Shown: positions 42,846-51,084 of the stretch, piece by piece
Layout of the letters: each line of letters begins with the position of its first letter
Position numbering within the stretch: the first letter of the stretch is position 1
NCBI GenBank assembly: GCA_036557185.1
Contig: DATBHZ010000033.1
Span: 1 to 61,616, forward strand
DNA length: 61,616 nt
DNA from: DATBHZ01 sp036557185
GTDB lineage: Bacteria > Actinomycetota > Acidimicrobiia > IMCC26256 > JAENVU01
Direction: 5' to 3'
Notes under the pieces: model-generated
Databases searched by the model: none
What the model saw: the letters and a program-made list of their open reading frames with translations, nothing else
Told to the model about the DNA's origin: nothing
Position numbers and translations under genes: made by a program

Positions 42846-43738
42846 TCGAGGCGGACTTCGACGGTATCGACGCGCCCGTCATCGTGGCCTGCTCCGGTGG
42901 CCCCGACTCGGTGGCGCTGCTCGTGCTCGCGGTGGAGGCCGGCCTCGAGCCGGTCGCGGTGTACGTCGACCACCGGCTCCGTCCGTCGAGCGCGGACGAC
43001 GGGAAGGTCGTCGAGCGGGCGGCGTCCGAGCTCGGGGCTGCCTTCGAGCCGGTGACCGTCTCAGTCGGCGACGGGGGCAACCTCGAGGCCCGCGCCCGCG
43101 AGGCCCGGTACGCAGCGCTCGAGGAGTGCCGCGCCCGCCGAGGAGCGAGCGCTGTCCTCGTCGGCCACACCGCCGACGACCAGGCCGAGACGGTCCTGCT
43201 CAACCTGTTGCGTGGCAGCGCGAGCCCGGGTCTGGCAGGTATGCCCGCGCGACGCGACCACATCGCGCGGCCGCTGCTGAACGCGCGGCGCGCCGATCTC
43301 GCCGCGCTTGTCCGCGCACGCGGCCTGGACACCGTCCACGACCCGTCGAACGACGAGCAGGCCTTTCGCCGGAACTGGCTGCGTCACGAGGTGCTCCCGC
43401 TGCTGTCGAAGGGCGCGGATCGCGACCTCGTGCCCGTTCTCGTGCGACAGGCTTCGGTGTTGCGGGCCGAGTCGGAGCTGCTCGACGCGATGGCCGACCA
43501 GCTGCTGGTGGAGGCCGGTGACGTCAAGCCCTCGGCACGCGTGCTCGCGGCTGCCCACCCGGCTGTCGCACGGCGAGCAGTTCGCCGTTGGCTCGGGAGC
43601 CCGCCGCCGTCGCTAGCGGAGGTCGACCGTGTCCTCGCCGTCGCGCGTTGCGAACACCGCGCGACGGAGCTCAACGGCCACCGGCGCGTGTGGCGTTCGG
43701 AAGGCCGTCTCCACCAGGAACTAGCTTCGTCGCCGTGA
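42842..43738 (+). CDS. tilS: tRNA(Ile)-lysidine synthase
   Basis: A 298-residue N-type ATP pyrophosphatase that converts C34 of tRNA-Ile(CAU) to lysidine. The PP-loop is SGGPDSVALL (residues 18-27), then YVDHRLRPSS, GHTADDQAETVLLNLLRG and ARPLLNARRADL. It is short at the C-terminus compared with E. coli TilS, as usual in actinobacteria. GTG start overlaps the response regulator's stop; its own stop overlaps hpt. Confidence 0.93.
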   Translation: MIEADFDGIDAPVIVACSGGPDSVALLVLAVEAGLEPVAVYVDHRLRPSSADDGKVVERAASELGAAFEPVTVSVGDGGNLEARAREARYAALEECRARRGASAVLVGHTADDQAETVLLNLLRGSASPGLAGMPARRDHIARPLLNARRADLAALVRARGLDTVHDPSNDEQAFRRNWLRHEVLPLLSKGADRDLVPVLVRQASVLRAESELLDAMADQLLVEAGDVKPSARVLAAAHPAVARRAVRRWLGSPPPSLAEVDRVLAVARCEHRATELNGHRRVWRSEGRLHQELASSP

Positions 43739-44268
43739 CGGACGAGCACTTGGGCGAGGTCGTCGTCGCCGCCGATGTCCTGCGCGAGCGCGTGCGTGCG
43801 CTCGGCCGGGAGATCACCGCCGACTACCAGGGCCGTCCCCCGCTCCTCGTCGGAGTCCTCAAGGGCGCGTTCATGTTCATGAGTGATCTCGCGCGCGCGA
43901 TCGATCTTCCCGTGGAGTTCGACTTCATGGCGGTGTCGTCGTATGGATCGGCGACGCGGACGAGCGGCGTGGTGCGCATCATCAAGGACCTCGACATCGA
44001 TCTGACCGATCGCCATGTGCTCATCGTCGAGGACATCGTCGACTCGGGTCTCACGCTCGCGTACCTCAGGCGCAACCTGAAGGCGCGCAACCCTGCTTCG
44101 GTCGAGGTGTGCGCGCTCCTCGTCAAGGAGGGATTGCAGAAGTCGGATCCCGAGATCCGCTACACCGGGTTCACGATCCCACCGACGTTCGTCGTGGGGT
44201 ACGGGCTCGATGTGCAGGAGCGCTACCGCAACCTCGACTGCATCATCGAGTACCTCAACCACCGCTGA
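43735..44268 (+). CDS. hpt: Hypoxanthine phosphoribosyltransferase
   Basis: A 177-residue purine salvage enzyme that makes IMP/GMP from hypoxanthine/guanine and PRPP. VGVLKGAFMFMSDLARAI, the VSSYGSATRTSG loop and the PRPP-binding VLIVEDIVDSGLTL (about residues 96-109) are all intact. GTG overlaps the tilS stop. The tilS-hpt-ftsH order is widely conserved in Gram-positive bacteria. Confidence 0.96.
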   Translation: MTDEHLGEVVVAADVLRERVRALGREITADYQGRPPLLVGVLKGAFMFMSDLARAIDLPVEFDFMAVSSYGSATRTSGVVRIIKDLDIDLTDRHVLIVEDIVDSGLTLAYLRRNLKARNPASVEVCALLVKEGLQKSDPEIRYTGFTIPPTFVVGYGLDVQERYRNLDCIIEYLNHR

Positions 44269-44272
44269 CTTC

Positions 44273-44293
44273 CCGCTCTTGCGACTTCGTCGC
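44273..44293 (+). repeat. First copy of a 13-base repeat with hairpin
   Basis: CCGCTCTTGCGAC (44273-44285) starts five bases after hpt. Its end GCGAC pairs with GTCGC (44289-44293) across a three-base TTC loop. The same 13 bases recur at 44360. Confidence 0.6.
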
Positions 44294-44316
44294 GGGCCGC
44301 TCGGGCCCCGGCTCGG

Positions 44317-44339
44317 GCGGCGCACGGTACGTGCGCCGC
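44317..44339 (+). terminator. Strong hairpin between hpt and ftsH
   Basis: GCGGCGCAC and GTGCGCCGC form a perfect nine-base GC-rich stem with a five-base GGTAC loop; a short GTTTCCTC follows. It could act as a terminator or attenuator in the 193-base space before ftsH. The T-run is poor. Confidence 0.5.
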
Positions 44340-44359
44340 GTTTCCTCGCCTTCGGTCTT

Positions 44360-44391
44360 CCGCTCTTGCGACCGCCTTCCGACGCGGTCGC
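44360..44391 (+). repeat. Second copy of the 13-base repeat with hairpin
   Basis: CCGCTCTTGCGAC (44360-44372) is followed by an eight-base stem GCGACCGC/GCGGTCGC (44368-44375 and 44384-44391) with an eight-base loop. The repeat plus hairpin design mirrors the first copy. Confidence 0.6.
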
Positions 44392-44417
44392 CCGGCGGAG
44401 CGCGGTGATTGACCGGG

Positions 44418-44423
44418 TAGCCT
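44418..44423 (+). promoter_or_regulatory. Candidate -10 box of the ftsH-fol operon
   Basis: TAGCCT stands 38 bases before the GTG of ftsH, downstream of the three hairpins, giving a leader of about 32 bases. A TTGACC just upstream is too close (3 bases) to be its -35. Confidence 0.3.
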
Positions 44424-44461
44424 GATGGGCCCACGTTCCCCGAACTCCCCGGCCTCGCCAC

Positions 44462-46348
44462 GTGAGCAGACAACGCCGCTTCCTGATCGCCGGCATCGTG
44501 CTGGCACTGCTGGGCGTGCTCGTCTTCACCCAGCTGATCGACCGGTCGGATCGCAAGACGCTCGATCTGCCGGTCCTGGAAGCACGCTTGAAGTCCGGCG
44601 ACGTCGCGAAGGTCACGCTGTACGACTCGGACCACGAGCTGAAGGGGACGCTGCGCGACGGCACCGACTTCAAGACGCGCTTCCCCGACCGTTACACGCC
44701 CACGATCACCAACGAGATCCGCGCGGCAGGCGTGCAGAAGTTCGACACCAACGGCCAGCAGCAGAGTCCGTGGATCACGTTGTTGCTCAGCGTCCTGCCG
44801 TTCGTGCTCGTGATCGGCCTGCTGATGCTGCTGCTCGGCCAGCTCCCGGGCGGACGCGGCATCCTCGGTTTCGGCCGGTCCCGCGCGAAAGCCGTCAGGA
44901 ACCATCCGGACGTGACGTTCGCCGACGTCGCGGGGCTCGACGAAGCGGTCGAGGAGCTCCAGGAGATCAAGGACTTTCTCGCCGAGCCCGCGTGGTTCGA
45001 GCGCATTGGCGCCACGATCCCGAAAGGGGTGCTCCTCAAGGGCCCGCCCGGCACCGGCAAGACGCTGCTCGCCAAAGCCGTTGCCGGAGAGGCCGGCGTG
45101 CCGTTCTTCTCGATCAGCGGCTCCGACTTCGTCGAGATGTTCGTCGGTGTGGGCGCCTCGCGGGTGCGGGACCTCTTCGCGAAGGCGAAGGCCGCTGCGC
45201 CGTCGATCGTGTTCGTCGACGAGATCGACGCGGTCGGCCGCCATCGCGGCGCGGGTCTCGGAGGAGGCCACGACGAACGCGAGCAGACGCTCAACCAGAT
45301 CTTGGTCGAGATGGACGGCTTCGACGCCAACTCTGGCGTGATCCTGCTGGCGTCGACGAACCGTCCCGACATCCTCGACCCGGCGCTGCTGCGCCCGGGC
45401 AGGTTCGACCGCCAGATCGTCGTGGACCGTCCCGACCTCGACGGCAGACGCGCCATCCTCGCTGTGCACGCGCGCGGCAAGCCGTTGGCTGCCGGTGTCG
45501 ATCTCGACGTGATCGCGCGCCGCACGCCGGGTTTCACCGGTGCTGACCTCGCGAACCTGATGAACGAGGCGGCGCTGCTCGCGGCGCGCCGTGGCCTCGA
45601 CCAGGTGGGGCTCCCGCAGCTCGAAGAGGCCATCGATCGCGTCGTGGCGGGACCGGAGCGCAAGAGCAGGGTCATCTCGGAGGCCGAGCGGCGCGTGATC
45701 GCGTACCACGAGAGTGGGCACGCGCTCGTCAGCCACGCGCTGCCGAAGAGCGATCCGGTGCACAAGGTCTCGATCATTCCCCGCGGTCATGCGCTCGGCT
45801 ACACGCTCACGCTCCCGACGGAGGACCGCTTCCTCGTGCGGCGCAGCGAGCTGCTCGACGAGCTCGCGATGCTGCTCGGGGGCCGCTGCGCGGAGGAGCT
45901 GATCTTCACCGACCCGACCACCGGTGCGCAGGACGACATCGAGCGCGCGACGACGATCGCGCGCCAGATGGTCACCGAGTTCGGGATGAGCGCCGAGCTC
46001 GGCCCGGTGCGGCTCGGGCAGCCCCGCGGCGAGGTCTTCCTCGGCCGCGACCTCCAATCGACCCCCGACTACTCCGAGGAGGTTGCCGGCCGGATCGACC
46101 TCGAGGTGCGCGCGTTCATCGACGGAGCGCACGACGTCGCGACGACGATCCTCCGTACCAATCGCACGTCACTCGATCGCCTGGCGACGGCACTCATGGA
46201 GCACGAGACGCTGGAGGCGGACCGTGTCGTCGAGGTGCTCGCGGACGTCCAACAGTGGGCGCCGTCTCCCGAGCACGATCTCGGCGCGCGACGCCCGTCG
46301 GCGGTCGCGACCAGCGATCGTCCGCAACAAGGAAGGACATCCACGTGA
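44462..46348 (+). CDS. ftsH: ATP-dependent zinc metalloprotease FtsH
   Basis: A 628-residue membrane AAA+ protease. Two helices (about 8-25 and 104-127) bracket a short extracellular domain. The AAA module has Walker A GPPGTGKT (194-201), Walker B FVDEIDAVG and the second-region-of-homology RPDILDPALLRPGRFDR. The protease has HESGH (His416-Glu-Ser-Gly-His420). It degrades misassembled membrane proteins and selected regulators. The stop overlaps folE by four bases, so it heads the folate cluster. Confidence 0.97.
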   Translation: MSRQRRFLIAGIVLALLGVLVFTQLIDRSDRKTLDLPVLEARLKSGDVAKVTLYDSDHELKGTLRDGTDFKTRFPDRYTPTITNEIRAAGVQKFDTNGQQQSPWITLLLSVLPFVLVIGLLMLLLGQLPGGRGILGFGRSRAKAVRNHPDVTFADVAGLDEAVEELQEIKDFLAEPAWFERIGATIPKGVLLKGPPGTGKTLLAKAVAGEAGVPFFSISGSDFVEMFVGVGASRVRDLFAKAKAAAPSIVFVDEIDAVGRHRGAGLGGGHDEREQTLNQILVEMDGFDANSGVILLASTNRPDILDPALLRPGRFDRQIVVDRPDLDGRRAILAVHARGKPLAAGVDLDVIARRTPGFTGADLANLMNEAALLAARRGLDQVGLPQLEEAIDRVVAGPERKSRVISEAERRVIAYHESGHALVSHALPKSDPVHKVSIIPRGHALGYTLTLPTEDRFLVRRSELLDELAMLLGGRCAEELIFTDPTTGAQDDIERATTIARQMVTEFGMSAELGPVRLGQPRGEVFLGRDLQSTPDYSEEVAGRIDLEVRAFIDGAHDVATTILRTNRTSLDRLATALMEHETLEADRVVEVLADVQQWAPSPEHDLGARRPSAVATSDRPQQGRTST

Positions 46349-46968
46349 GCGAGGCCAATCCCCTGAGGAGGATCGACGGCGCGGGCGTCGTCATCGATCG
46401 CGACCGACTCGAGGCTGCAGTGCGAGAGATCCTCGTGGCCATCGGTGAGGACCCGGACCGCGACGGCCTCCAAGGCACGCCCGCCAGAGTTGCCGCCATG
46501 TACGAGGAGGTGTTCGCCGGCCTCCGCGAGGACCCGAGCGAGCACCTGACCGTCACGTTCGAGGCGAACCACGACGAGATGGTCATGGTCCGCGACATCC
46601 CGCTCTACAGCCTCTGCGAGCACCATCTCGTGCCGTTCCACGGGATGGCGCATGTCGCGTACATCCCGGGTGACGACGGCCGGATCACGGGCCTGTCGAA
46701 GATCGCCAGGCTGGTCGAGGGATTCGCGCGGCGGCCGCAGGTCCAGGAGCGGCTCACGACCCAGATCGCCGACGCGCTGATGGACGCGCTGAACCCGAAG
46801 GGCGCCTTCGTCGTGATCGAGTGCGAGCACCTCTGCATGTCGATGCGTGGTGTGAAGAAGCCCGGATCGCTCACCGTGACCTCCGCAGTCCGCGGCCTCT
46901 TCAAGGACAACCCGGCCACGCGGGCGGAGGCGATGAGCTTCATCGGGCAGCCCGGCAACCGCTCCTGA
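46345..46968 (+). CDS. folE: GTP cyclohydrolase I
   Basis: A 207-residue type I enzyme, first step of folate synthesis. Zinc ligands are in YSLCEHHLVPFHG and IECEHLCMSMRG (two Cys and a His). DGLQGTPARVAAMYEEVF and KIARLVEGFARRPQVQERL are typical. The GTG overlaps the ftsH stop and has AAGGAAGGA upstream. Confidence 0.97.
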   Translation: MSEANPLRRIDGAGVVIDRDRLEAAVREILVAIGEDPDRDGLQGTPARVAAMYEEVFAGLREDPSEHLTVTFEANHDEMVMVRDIPLYSLCEHHLVPFHGMAHVAYIPGDDGRITGLSKIARLVEGFARRPQVQERLTTQIADALMDALNPKGAFVVIECEHLCMSMRGVKKPGSLTVTSAVRGLFKDNPATRAEAMSFIGQPGNRS

Positions 46969-46995
46969 GGGGGCGCGGATTCCCGCCGCTCCCTG

Positions 46996-47014
46996 TACGC
47001 TCGCTGGCCTGATG
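46996..47014 (+). promoter_or_regulatory. Possible -10 box before folP
   Basis: TACGCT (46996-47001), ten bases, then ATG. It would give a leader of three or four bases. Confidence 0.3.
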
Positions 47015-47848
47015 TTCGACTGGAAGGGCGTCGACGGGCGCGTGATGGGCGTGATCAACGTGACGCCCGACTCGTTCTCCGACGGTGGTCGTTACCTCGA
47101 CCCGGACTCCGCGATCGCGCACGGTCTGGAGCTCGCCGCCGAAGGCGCGGCGATGCTCGACGTCGGTGGCGCGTCGAGCAGACCCGGAGCAGCGCCCGTC
47201 GATCCTGCCGAGGAGGCACGCCGCGTCGTGCCCGTGATCCGAGGGCTCGCCGACGAGACGGCCGTGCCCATCAGCGTCGACACCATGTCCGCGCAGGTCG
47301 CGGAAGCCGCGCTCGACGCGGGCGCCGTGGTGGTCAACGACGTGTCCGCCGGGCGCCTCGACCCCACGATTCTCGACGTGACCGCCGCGGGCGGTGCCGG
47401 TTACGTCGCGGTGCACATGCAGGGCGAGCCGCGGACGATGCAGGACGATCCGAGATACGACGACGTCGTCGGCGAGGTCGGCGAGTTCCTGCGCCGGCGC
47501 CTCGAGGCGGCCTCTGCCGCCGGGATCCGGGATGCGGCGCTCATGGCCGACCCCGGGATCGGGTTCGGCAAGACGATCGACCACAACCTCGAGCTCCTCG
47601 CGCGGCTCCGCGAGCTCGTGGAGCAGGTGCACGCGCCCCTGCTGATCGGCACGTCGCGCAAGACGTTCATCGGCCGGATCCTCGGGGTGGACGACCCCGA
47701 ACGCCGCGACGACGGAACGCTCGCGACCGTCGTGTGGTCGCTCGACCGAGGCGCCGCGATGGTGCGGGTCCACGACGTTCGCCGTGCCGTCCAGGTCGCC
47801 AAGGTCCTGGCCGCTCTTGCACGCGTTTCCCCGGCGGTGCGGGCATGA
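47012..47848 (+). CDS. folP: Dihydropteroate synthase
   Basis: A 278-residue TIM-barrel enzyme that joins 4-aminobenzoate to the pterin pyrophosphate; the sulfonamide target. Signatures: MGVINVTPDSFSDGG, LDVGGASSRPGA, ISVDTMSAQVAEAAL, VVNDVSAGR, MADPGIGFGKT, and LLIGTSRKTFIG with the pterin-site Lys and Arg. 43 bases after folE. Confidence 0.97.
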   Translation: MFDWKGVDGRVMGVINVTPDSFSDGGRYLDPDSAIAHGLELAAEGAAMLDVGGASSRPGAAPVDPAEEARRVVPVIRGLADETAVPISVDTMSAQVAEAALDAGAVVVNDVSAGRLDPTILDVTAAGGAGYVAVHMQGEPRTMQDDPRYDDVVGEVGEFLRRRLEAASAAGIRDAALMADPGIGFGKTIDHNLELLARLRELVEQVHAPLLIGTSRKTFIGRILGVDDPERRDDGTLATVVWSLDRGAAMVRVHDVRRAVQVAKVLAALARVSPAVRA

Positions 47849-47884
47849 GGGGGGCGTGAAGGAAACGTGAGCGAGCGACCGCGA

Positions 47885-47899
47885 GCCGGGTATCCCGGC
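47885..47899 (+). other. Small hairpin in the folP-downstream gap
   Basis: GCCGGG-TAT-CCCGGC, a six-base stem with three-base loop, within the 104 bases between folP and the next gene. No T-run, so not a clear terminator. Confidence 0.3.
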
Positions 47900-47952
47900 G
47901 AGCAGCGAGCGTGGCCCGAGCGGCCCGCGCCGAACGCGCGAGAGCGGGAAGT

Positions 47953-48498
47953 ATGAGCGCGCTGCGGGGGCGGTGGGCGCAAGGGCTCCAGCCCCGGTTC
48001 TTCATCTGGATCGCCAAGGACAGGCTCGCGGTGTCGGAGCGGCCCGGCGGCTTCGCGCGCAACCACCGCAAGATCCGGCGGCAGGAAGAGCTGATCTGGC
48101 TCTCGCAGAACGGCTTCACCCGCGTGCTCTCGCTGCTCGACTCGCCGCACAACCTCCACGCGTACGACGACGCCGGCATCGACTACGAGCACATCCCGCT
48201 CGGCCGCCACGACGAGCTCCCCGACCGGCTGCCCGTCATCTACGAGGCGATCGCGCGGCGCATGGACGATCCGACCGAGCGCGTCCTGGTGCACCACGAG
48301 GAGCTGGGAGACCGCTTGCTCGGTGTGATGGGCGGCTACCTCCTCTATACGGGACTGATCACCGAGGGGCCGCACGCGATCGGCGTCATCGAGCGCCTGT
48401 CGGGCCGGGAGCTCGGCGCGACGGGCCGCGAGATCGTGGCGATCACGCTCTCGGAGCAGATCGCGCGCTCGCCACGCGCCACCTCCACCGAGGCGTGA
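47953..48498 (+). CDS. Dual-specificity-phosphatase-like protein with Cys replaced by His, in the folate cluster
   Basis: A 181-residue protein not normally part of folate synthesis. Residues 50-135 follow the dual-specificity phosphatase pattern: FTRVLSLLDSPHNLHAYDDA, YEHIPLGRHDELPDRLPVIYEAI, then VLVHHEELGDRLLGVMGGYL. The P-loop signature HC(X)5R reads His114-His115-EELGD-Arg121, so the nucleophilic Cys is His115 and activity should be lost. It may bind a phosphate or nucleotide ligand. ATG follows GGGAAGT. Its stop overlaps the folB ATG by one base, so it is tightly linked to the pathway genes. Confidence 0.8.
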   Translation: MSALRGRWAQGLQPRFFIWIAKDRLAVSERPGGFARNHRKIRRQEELIWLSQNGFTRVLSLLDSPHNLHAYDDAGIDYEHIPLGRHDELPDRLPVIYEAIARRMDDPTERVLVHHEELGDRLLGVMGGYLLYTGLITEGPHAIGVIERLSGRELGATGREIVAITLSEQIARSPRATSTEA

Positions 48499-48848
48499 TG
48501 GGGACCATCCAGATCTGTGGCCTCCGGGCCATGGGTGTCCACGGCGTGCTGCCGGAGGAGCAGGCGCGGCCGCAGCCGTTCGAGGTCGACGTCGAGCTCA
48601 CCCTCGACATGGCCGCGGCCGGCTCGAGCGACGAGCTCGATGACACCGTCGACTACTCGGCCGTCGCCGAAGCGGTGCACCGGGTCGTGACGAATGAGCA
48701 GTTCAAGCTGATGGAGCGCCTGGCGACGCGCATCGGAGAGGTCTGTCGCAGCGACGAGCGGATCTCGTCCGCGACCGTGACGGTCCGGAAGCTGCACCCG
48801 CCGGTCCGTGCGATGCTCGATCACGTCGCCGTGCAGGTCACCGTGTGA
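48498..48848 (+). CDS. folB: Dihydroneopterin aldolase
   Basis: A 116-residue enzyme: IQICGLRAMGVHGVLPEEQ with the catalytic Glu and substrate site, FEVDVELTLDM, DDTVDYSAVAEAV, and the catalytic Lys in VRKLHPPV. Produces 6-hydroxymethyl-dihydropterin. The ATG overlaps the preceding stop and folK follows after nine bases. Confidence 0.95.
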   Translation: MGTIQICGLRAMGVHGVLPEEQARPQPFEVDVELTLDMAAAGSSDELDDTVDYSAVAEAVHRVVTNEQFKLMERLATRIGEVCRSDERISSATVTVRKLHPPVRAMLDHVAVQVTV

Positions 48849-48857
48849 CGGTCGCGG

Positions 48858-49328
48858 ATGGCGCGCGCGTATCTCGGCATCGGGTCGAACCTCGGTGATC
48901 GCCTCGCGCACCTCCAGGGCGCCGTCGACCACCTCGCGGCAACCGAGGACGTCGTCGTGGTCGGTGTGTCGCCCGTCTACGAGACGACGCCGGTCGGAGG
49001 GCCGGCGCAGGACGACTTCATCAACGCGGTAGTCGCGGTCGACACCGGTTTGGGCCCGCACGAGCTCCTCGGTGCCGCGCACGCGGCCGAGGCGGCGGCG
49101 CACCGGGTACGTGCCGAGCGATGGGGCCCCCGCACCCTCGACGTCGACGTCCTGCTCTACGACGACCTCGAGATCGACGATCCGGACCTGACCATCCCCC
49201 ACCCGCGCATGGCAACGCGGGATTTCGTGCTCGCACCGTTGCACGATCTCGACCCTGCCCTCGTGCCGGAACCGCCGACCCGATGGACGGGCATCCGGCG
49301 CGCGGCGGTAGCATTGCGTGTCCCTTGA
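48858..49328 (+). CDS. folK: HPPK, 2-amino-4-hydroxy-6-hydroxymethyldihydropteridine pyrophosphokinase
   Basis: A 156-residue kinase that prepares the substrate of FolP. Signatures: YLGIGSNLGDRLAHL, VYETTPVGGPAQDDFINAVV, and RWGPRTLDVDVLLYDD with the metal-binding D-x-D, then IPHPRMATRDFVLAPL. Completes folE-P-B-K. Confidence 0.96.
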   Translation: MARAYLGIGSNLGDRLAHLQGAVDHLAATEDVVVVGVSPVYETTPVGGPAQDDFINAVVAVDTGLGPHELLGAAHAAEAAAHRVRAERWGPRTLDVDVLLYDDLEIDDPDLTIPHPRMATRDFVLAPLHDLDPALVPEPPTRWTGIRRAAVALRVP

Positions 49329-49357
49329 TCCAGTCCGGACCCGCAAGGGCCGGAACC

Positions 49358-50185
49358 GTGGGGAGCGAACCATTGGAGCAGGATGCGCGCGTGCTCGCGT
49401 TGGTAGGGCCGGGCCGCGCAGGTACCGCCGTTGCCGCAGGCCTCGTCGCGCGCGGCTGGTCGGTGAACGCTGTCGCGGGTCGTGACCCGTCCGCGTCCTC
49501 GACAGTGACAACCGCCGAGCGGTTCGGCGCCGCTGCCACCACGATCGAGGACGTTGCCCGGGGCGCGGCGCTCGTGGTGATCGCCGTCCCCGACGGAGCG
49601 ATCCGTGACGTCGCGACGCAGCTCGGCGGGGTCTCGGCCGGTGCGCTCGTGATCCATCTGTCCGGCGCGCTGGGCCTCGACGCGCTCGACGCTGTCGCCG
49701 CCCGCCGCGCGGTGCTGCACCCGCTCCAGTCGTTGCCCGCCCGCTCGGAGGGCCTCCGCCCGCCGTCGACCGCACATCTCGAAGGCGCGTGGGCCGCGGT
49801 CGCGGGTGATCCCGAGGTCGAGGTGCTGGCGCGCGAGCTCGGTATGCACCCGTTCGCGGTGCCCGACGCGGACCGCGCCCGCTACCACGCCGCGGCGTGC
49901 ATCGCGTCGAACCATCTCGTCGCGTTGCTCGGCGCCGTCGAGAGGATCGCGCCGGTGCCGCTGCAGGCGTTCGTCCCTCTGGTCCGCTCCACCGTCGACA
50001 ACGTCGAAGAGCTGGGCCCTCGCCAGGCGTTGACCGGACCGGTCGCGCGTGGCGACGTCGCAACGATCCGCGCGCACCTCGATGCACTTCCGGAGCCCGA
50101 GCACGAGCTGTACCGCGCGCTGGCGGGCGAGGCGCGCCGCTTGGCGGACCGGAACGAGCCCGAGCTGGTGGAGCTCACCGGATGA
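49358..50185 (+). CDS. Rossmann-fold DUF2520 protein, possible PanG-like ketopantoate reductase
   Basis: A 275-residue protein. The N-terminal NAD(P) fold begins LALVGPGRAGTAVAAGLVARG and has VVIAVPDGAIRDVA and VIHLSGALGLDAL. The C-terminal helical domain has HPLQSLPA and YHAAACIASNHLVALL, the DUF2520 pattern. Such proteins sit beside panC in many actinobacteria. As no panE is present, ketopantoate reduction like that described for PanG of Francisella is an inference. Start could be GTG 49358 or 49391. The stop overlaps panC by four bases. Confidence 0.8.
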   Translation: MGSEPLEQDARVLALVGPGRAGTAVAAGLVARGWSVNAVAGRDPSASSTVTTAERFGAAATTIEDVARGAALVVIAVPDGAIRDVATQLGGVSAGALVIHLSGALGLDALDAVAARRAVLHPLQSLPARSEGLRPPSTAHLEGAWAAVAGDPEVEVLARELGMHPFAVPDADRARYHAAACIASNHLVALLGAVERIAPVPLQAFVPLVRSTVDNVEELGPRQALTGPVARGDVATIRAHLDALPEPEHELYRALAGEARRLADRNEPELVELTG

Positions 50186-51084
50186 TCGTCGTCGACCGCA
50201 TCCGTGAAGTGCGCGAGCACTGCGACCGCGCCCGCGCGCAGGGCCAGAGCGTCGGTCTCGTCCCGACCATGGGCTACTTCCACGCGGGGCACCGGTCGTT
50301 GATGCGCGCCGCGCGCGCGGAGAACGACTTGGTGGTCGTGACGCTCTTCGTGAACCCCACCCAGTTCGCGCCGGACGAGGATCTCAGCCGCTACCCGCGC
50401 GACCTCGAAGGCGATCGCGCTGCTGCGGAGCTCGAGGGCGTCGACGTTCTGTTCACGCCGCCGGTCGAGGAGATGTACCCCGACGGGCCTCCGCGCACGA
50501 AGGTGCACGTGGCGGGTCTCACCGAAGGGATGTGCGGCGTCGGGCGTCCGACGCACTTCGACGGCGTGACGACGGTGGTGGCGAAGCTGTTCTCGATCGT
50601 CGGGCCCTGCACGGCGTACTTCGGGCGCAAGGACTACCAACAGGTTGCCGTGATCACCCAGATGGCCCGTGATCTCGACCTTCCGGTGAAGGTCGTCGGT
50701 CGTCCGCTCGTGCGCGAGCCGGACGGGCTCGCGATGTCCAGCCGCAACGCCTACCTCGGCGATGCCGAGCGGTCCGCCGCTCTCGTCCTGCACCGGTCGC
50801 TGCGCGCGGCTGCCGAAGCGGTCGTCGACGGTGAGCGGGATGCCACGCGACTGTCCGACGGAGTGCGCGCGGCGATCGACGACGTGCACCTCGTGCAGCT
50901 CGAGTACATCGAGGCGCGCGACGCCCGCACGCTCGAGCCGGTGGAGCGGATCACCGACGACACGGTGCTGGCGCTCGCCGCGCAGGTGCGCAAGACACGG
51001 CTGATCGACAACGTCGTGCTGCACACCACGGAGAGCGCCATCGAGGTGGACATGGGTATGGTCATGCACGAGGAGCTGAGCTGA
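50182..51084 (+). CDS. panC: Pantothenate synthetase
   Basis: A 300-residue ligase joining pantoate and beta-alanine with ATP. PTMGYFHAGHRSLMRAA (the HIGH-like site), LFVNPTQFAPDEDLSRYPR, YFGRKDYQQVAVI, and LAMSSRNAYL (KMSKS-like) are intact. The ATG overlaps the DUF2520 stop, and its own stop overlaps panD by one base. Confidence 0.97.
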   Translation: MIVVDRIREVREHCDRARAQGQSVGLVPTMGYFHAGHRSLMRAARAENDLVVVTLFVNPTQFAPDEDLSRYPRDLEGDRAAAELEGVDVLFTPPVEEMYPDGPPRTKVHVAGLTEGMCGVGRPTHFDGVTTVVAKLFSIVGPCTAYFGRKDYQQVAVITQMARDLDLPVKVVGRPLVREPDGLAMSSRNAYLGDAERSAALVLHRSLRAAAEAVVDGERDATRLSDGVRAAIDDVHLVQLEYIEARDARTLEPVERITDDTVLALAAQVRKTRLIDNVVLHTTESAIEVDMGMVMHEELS

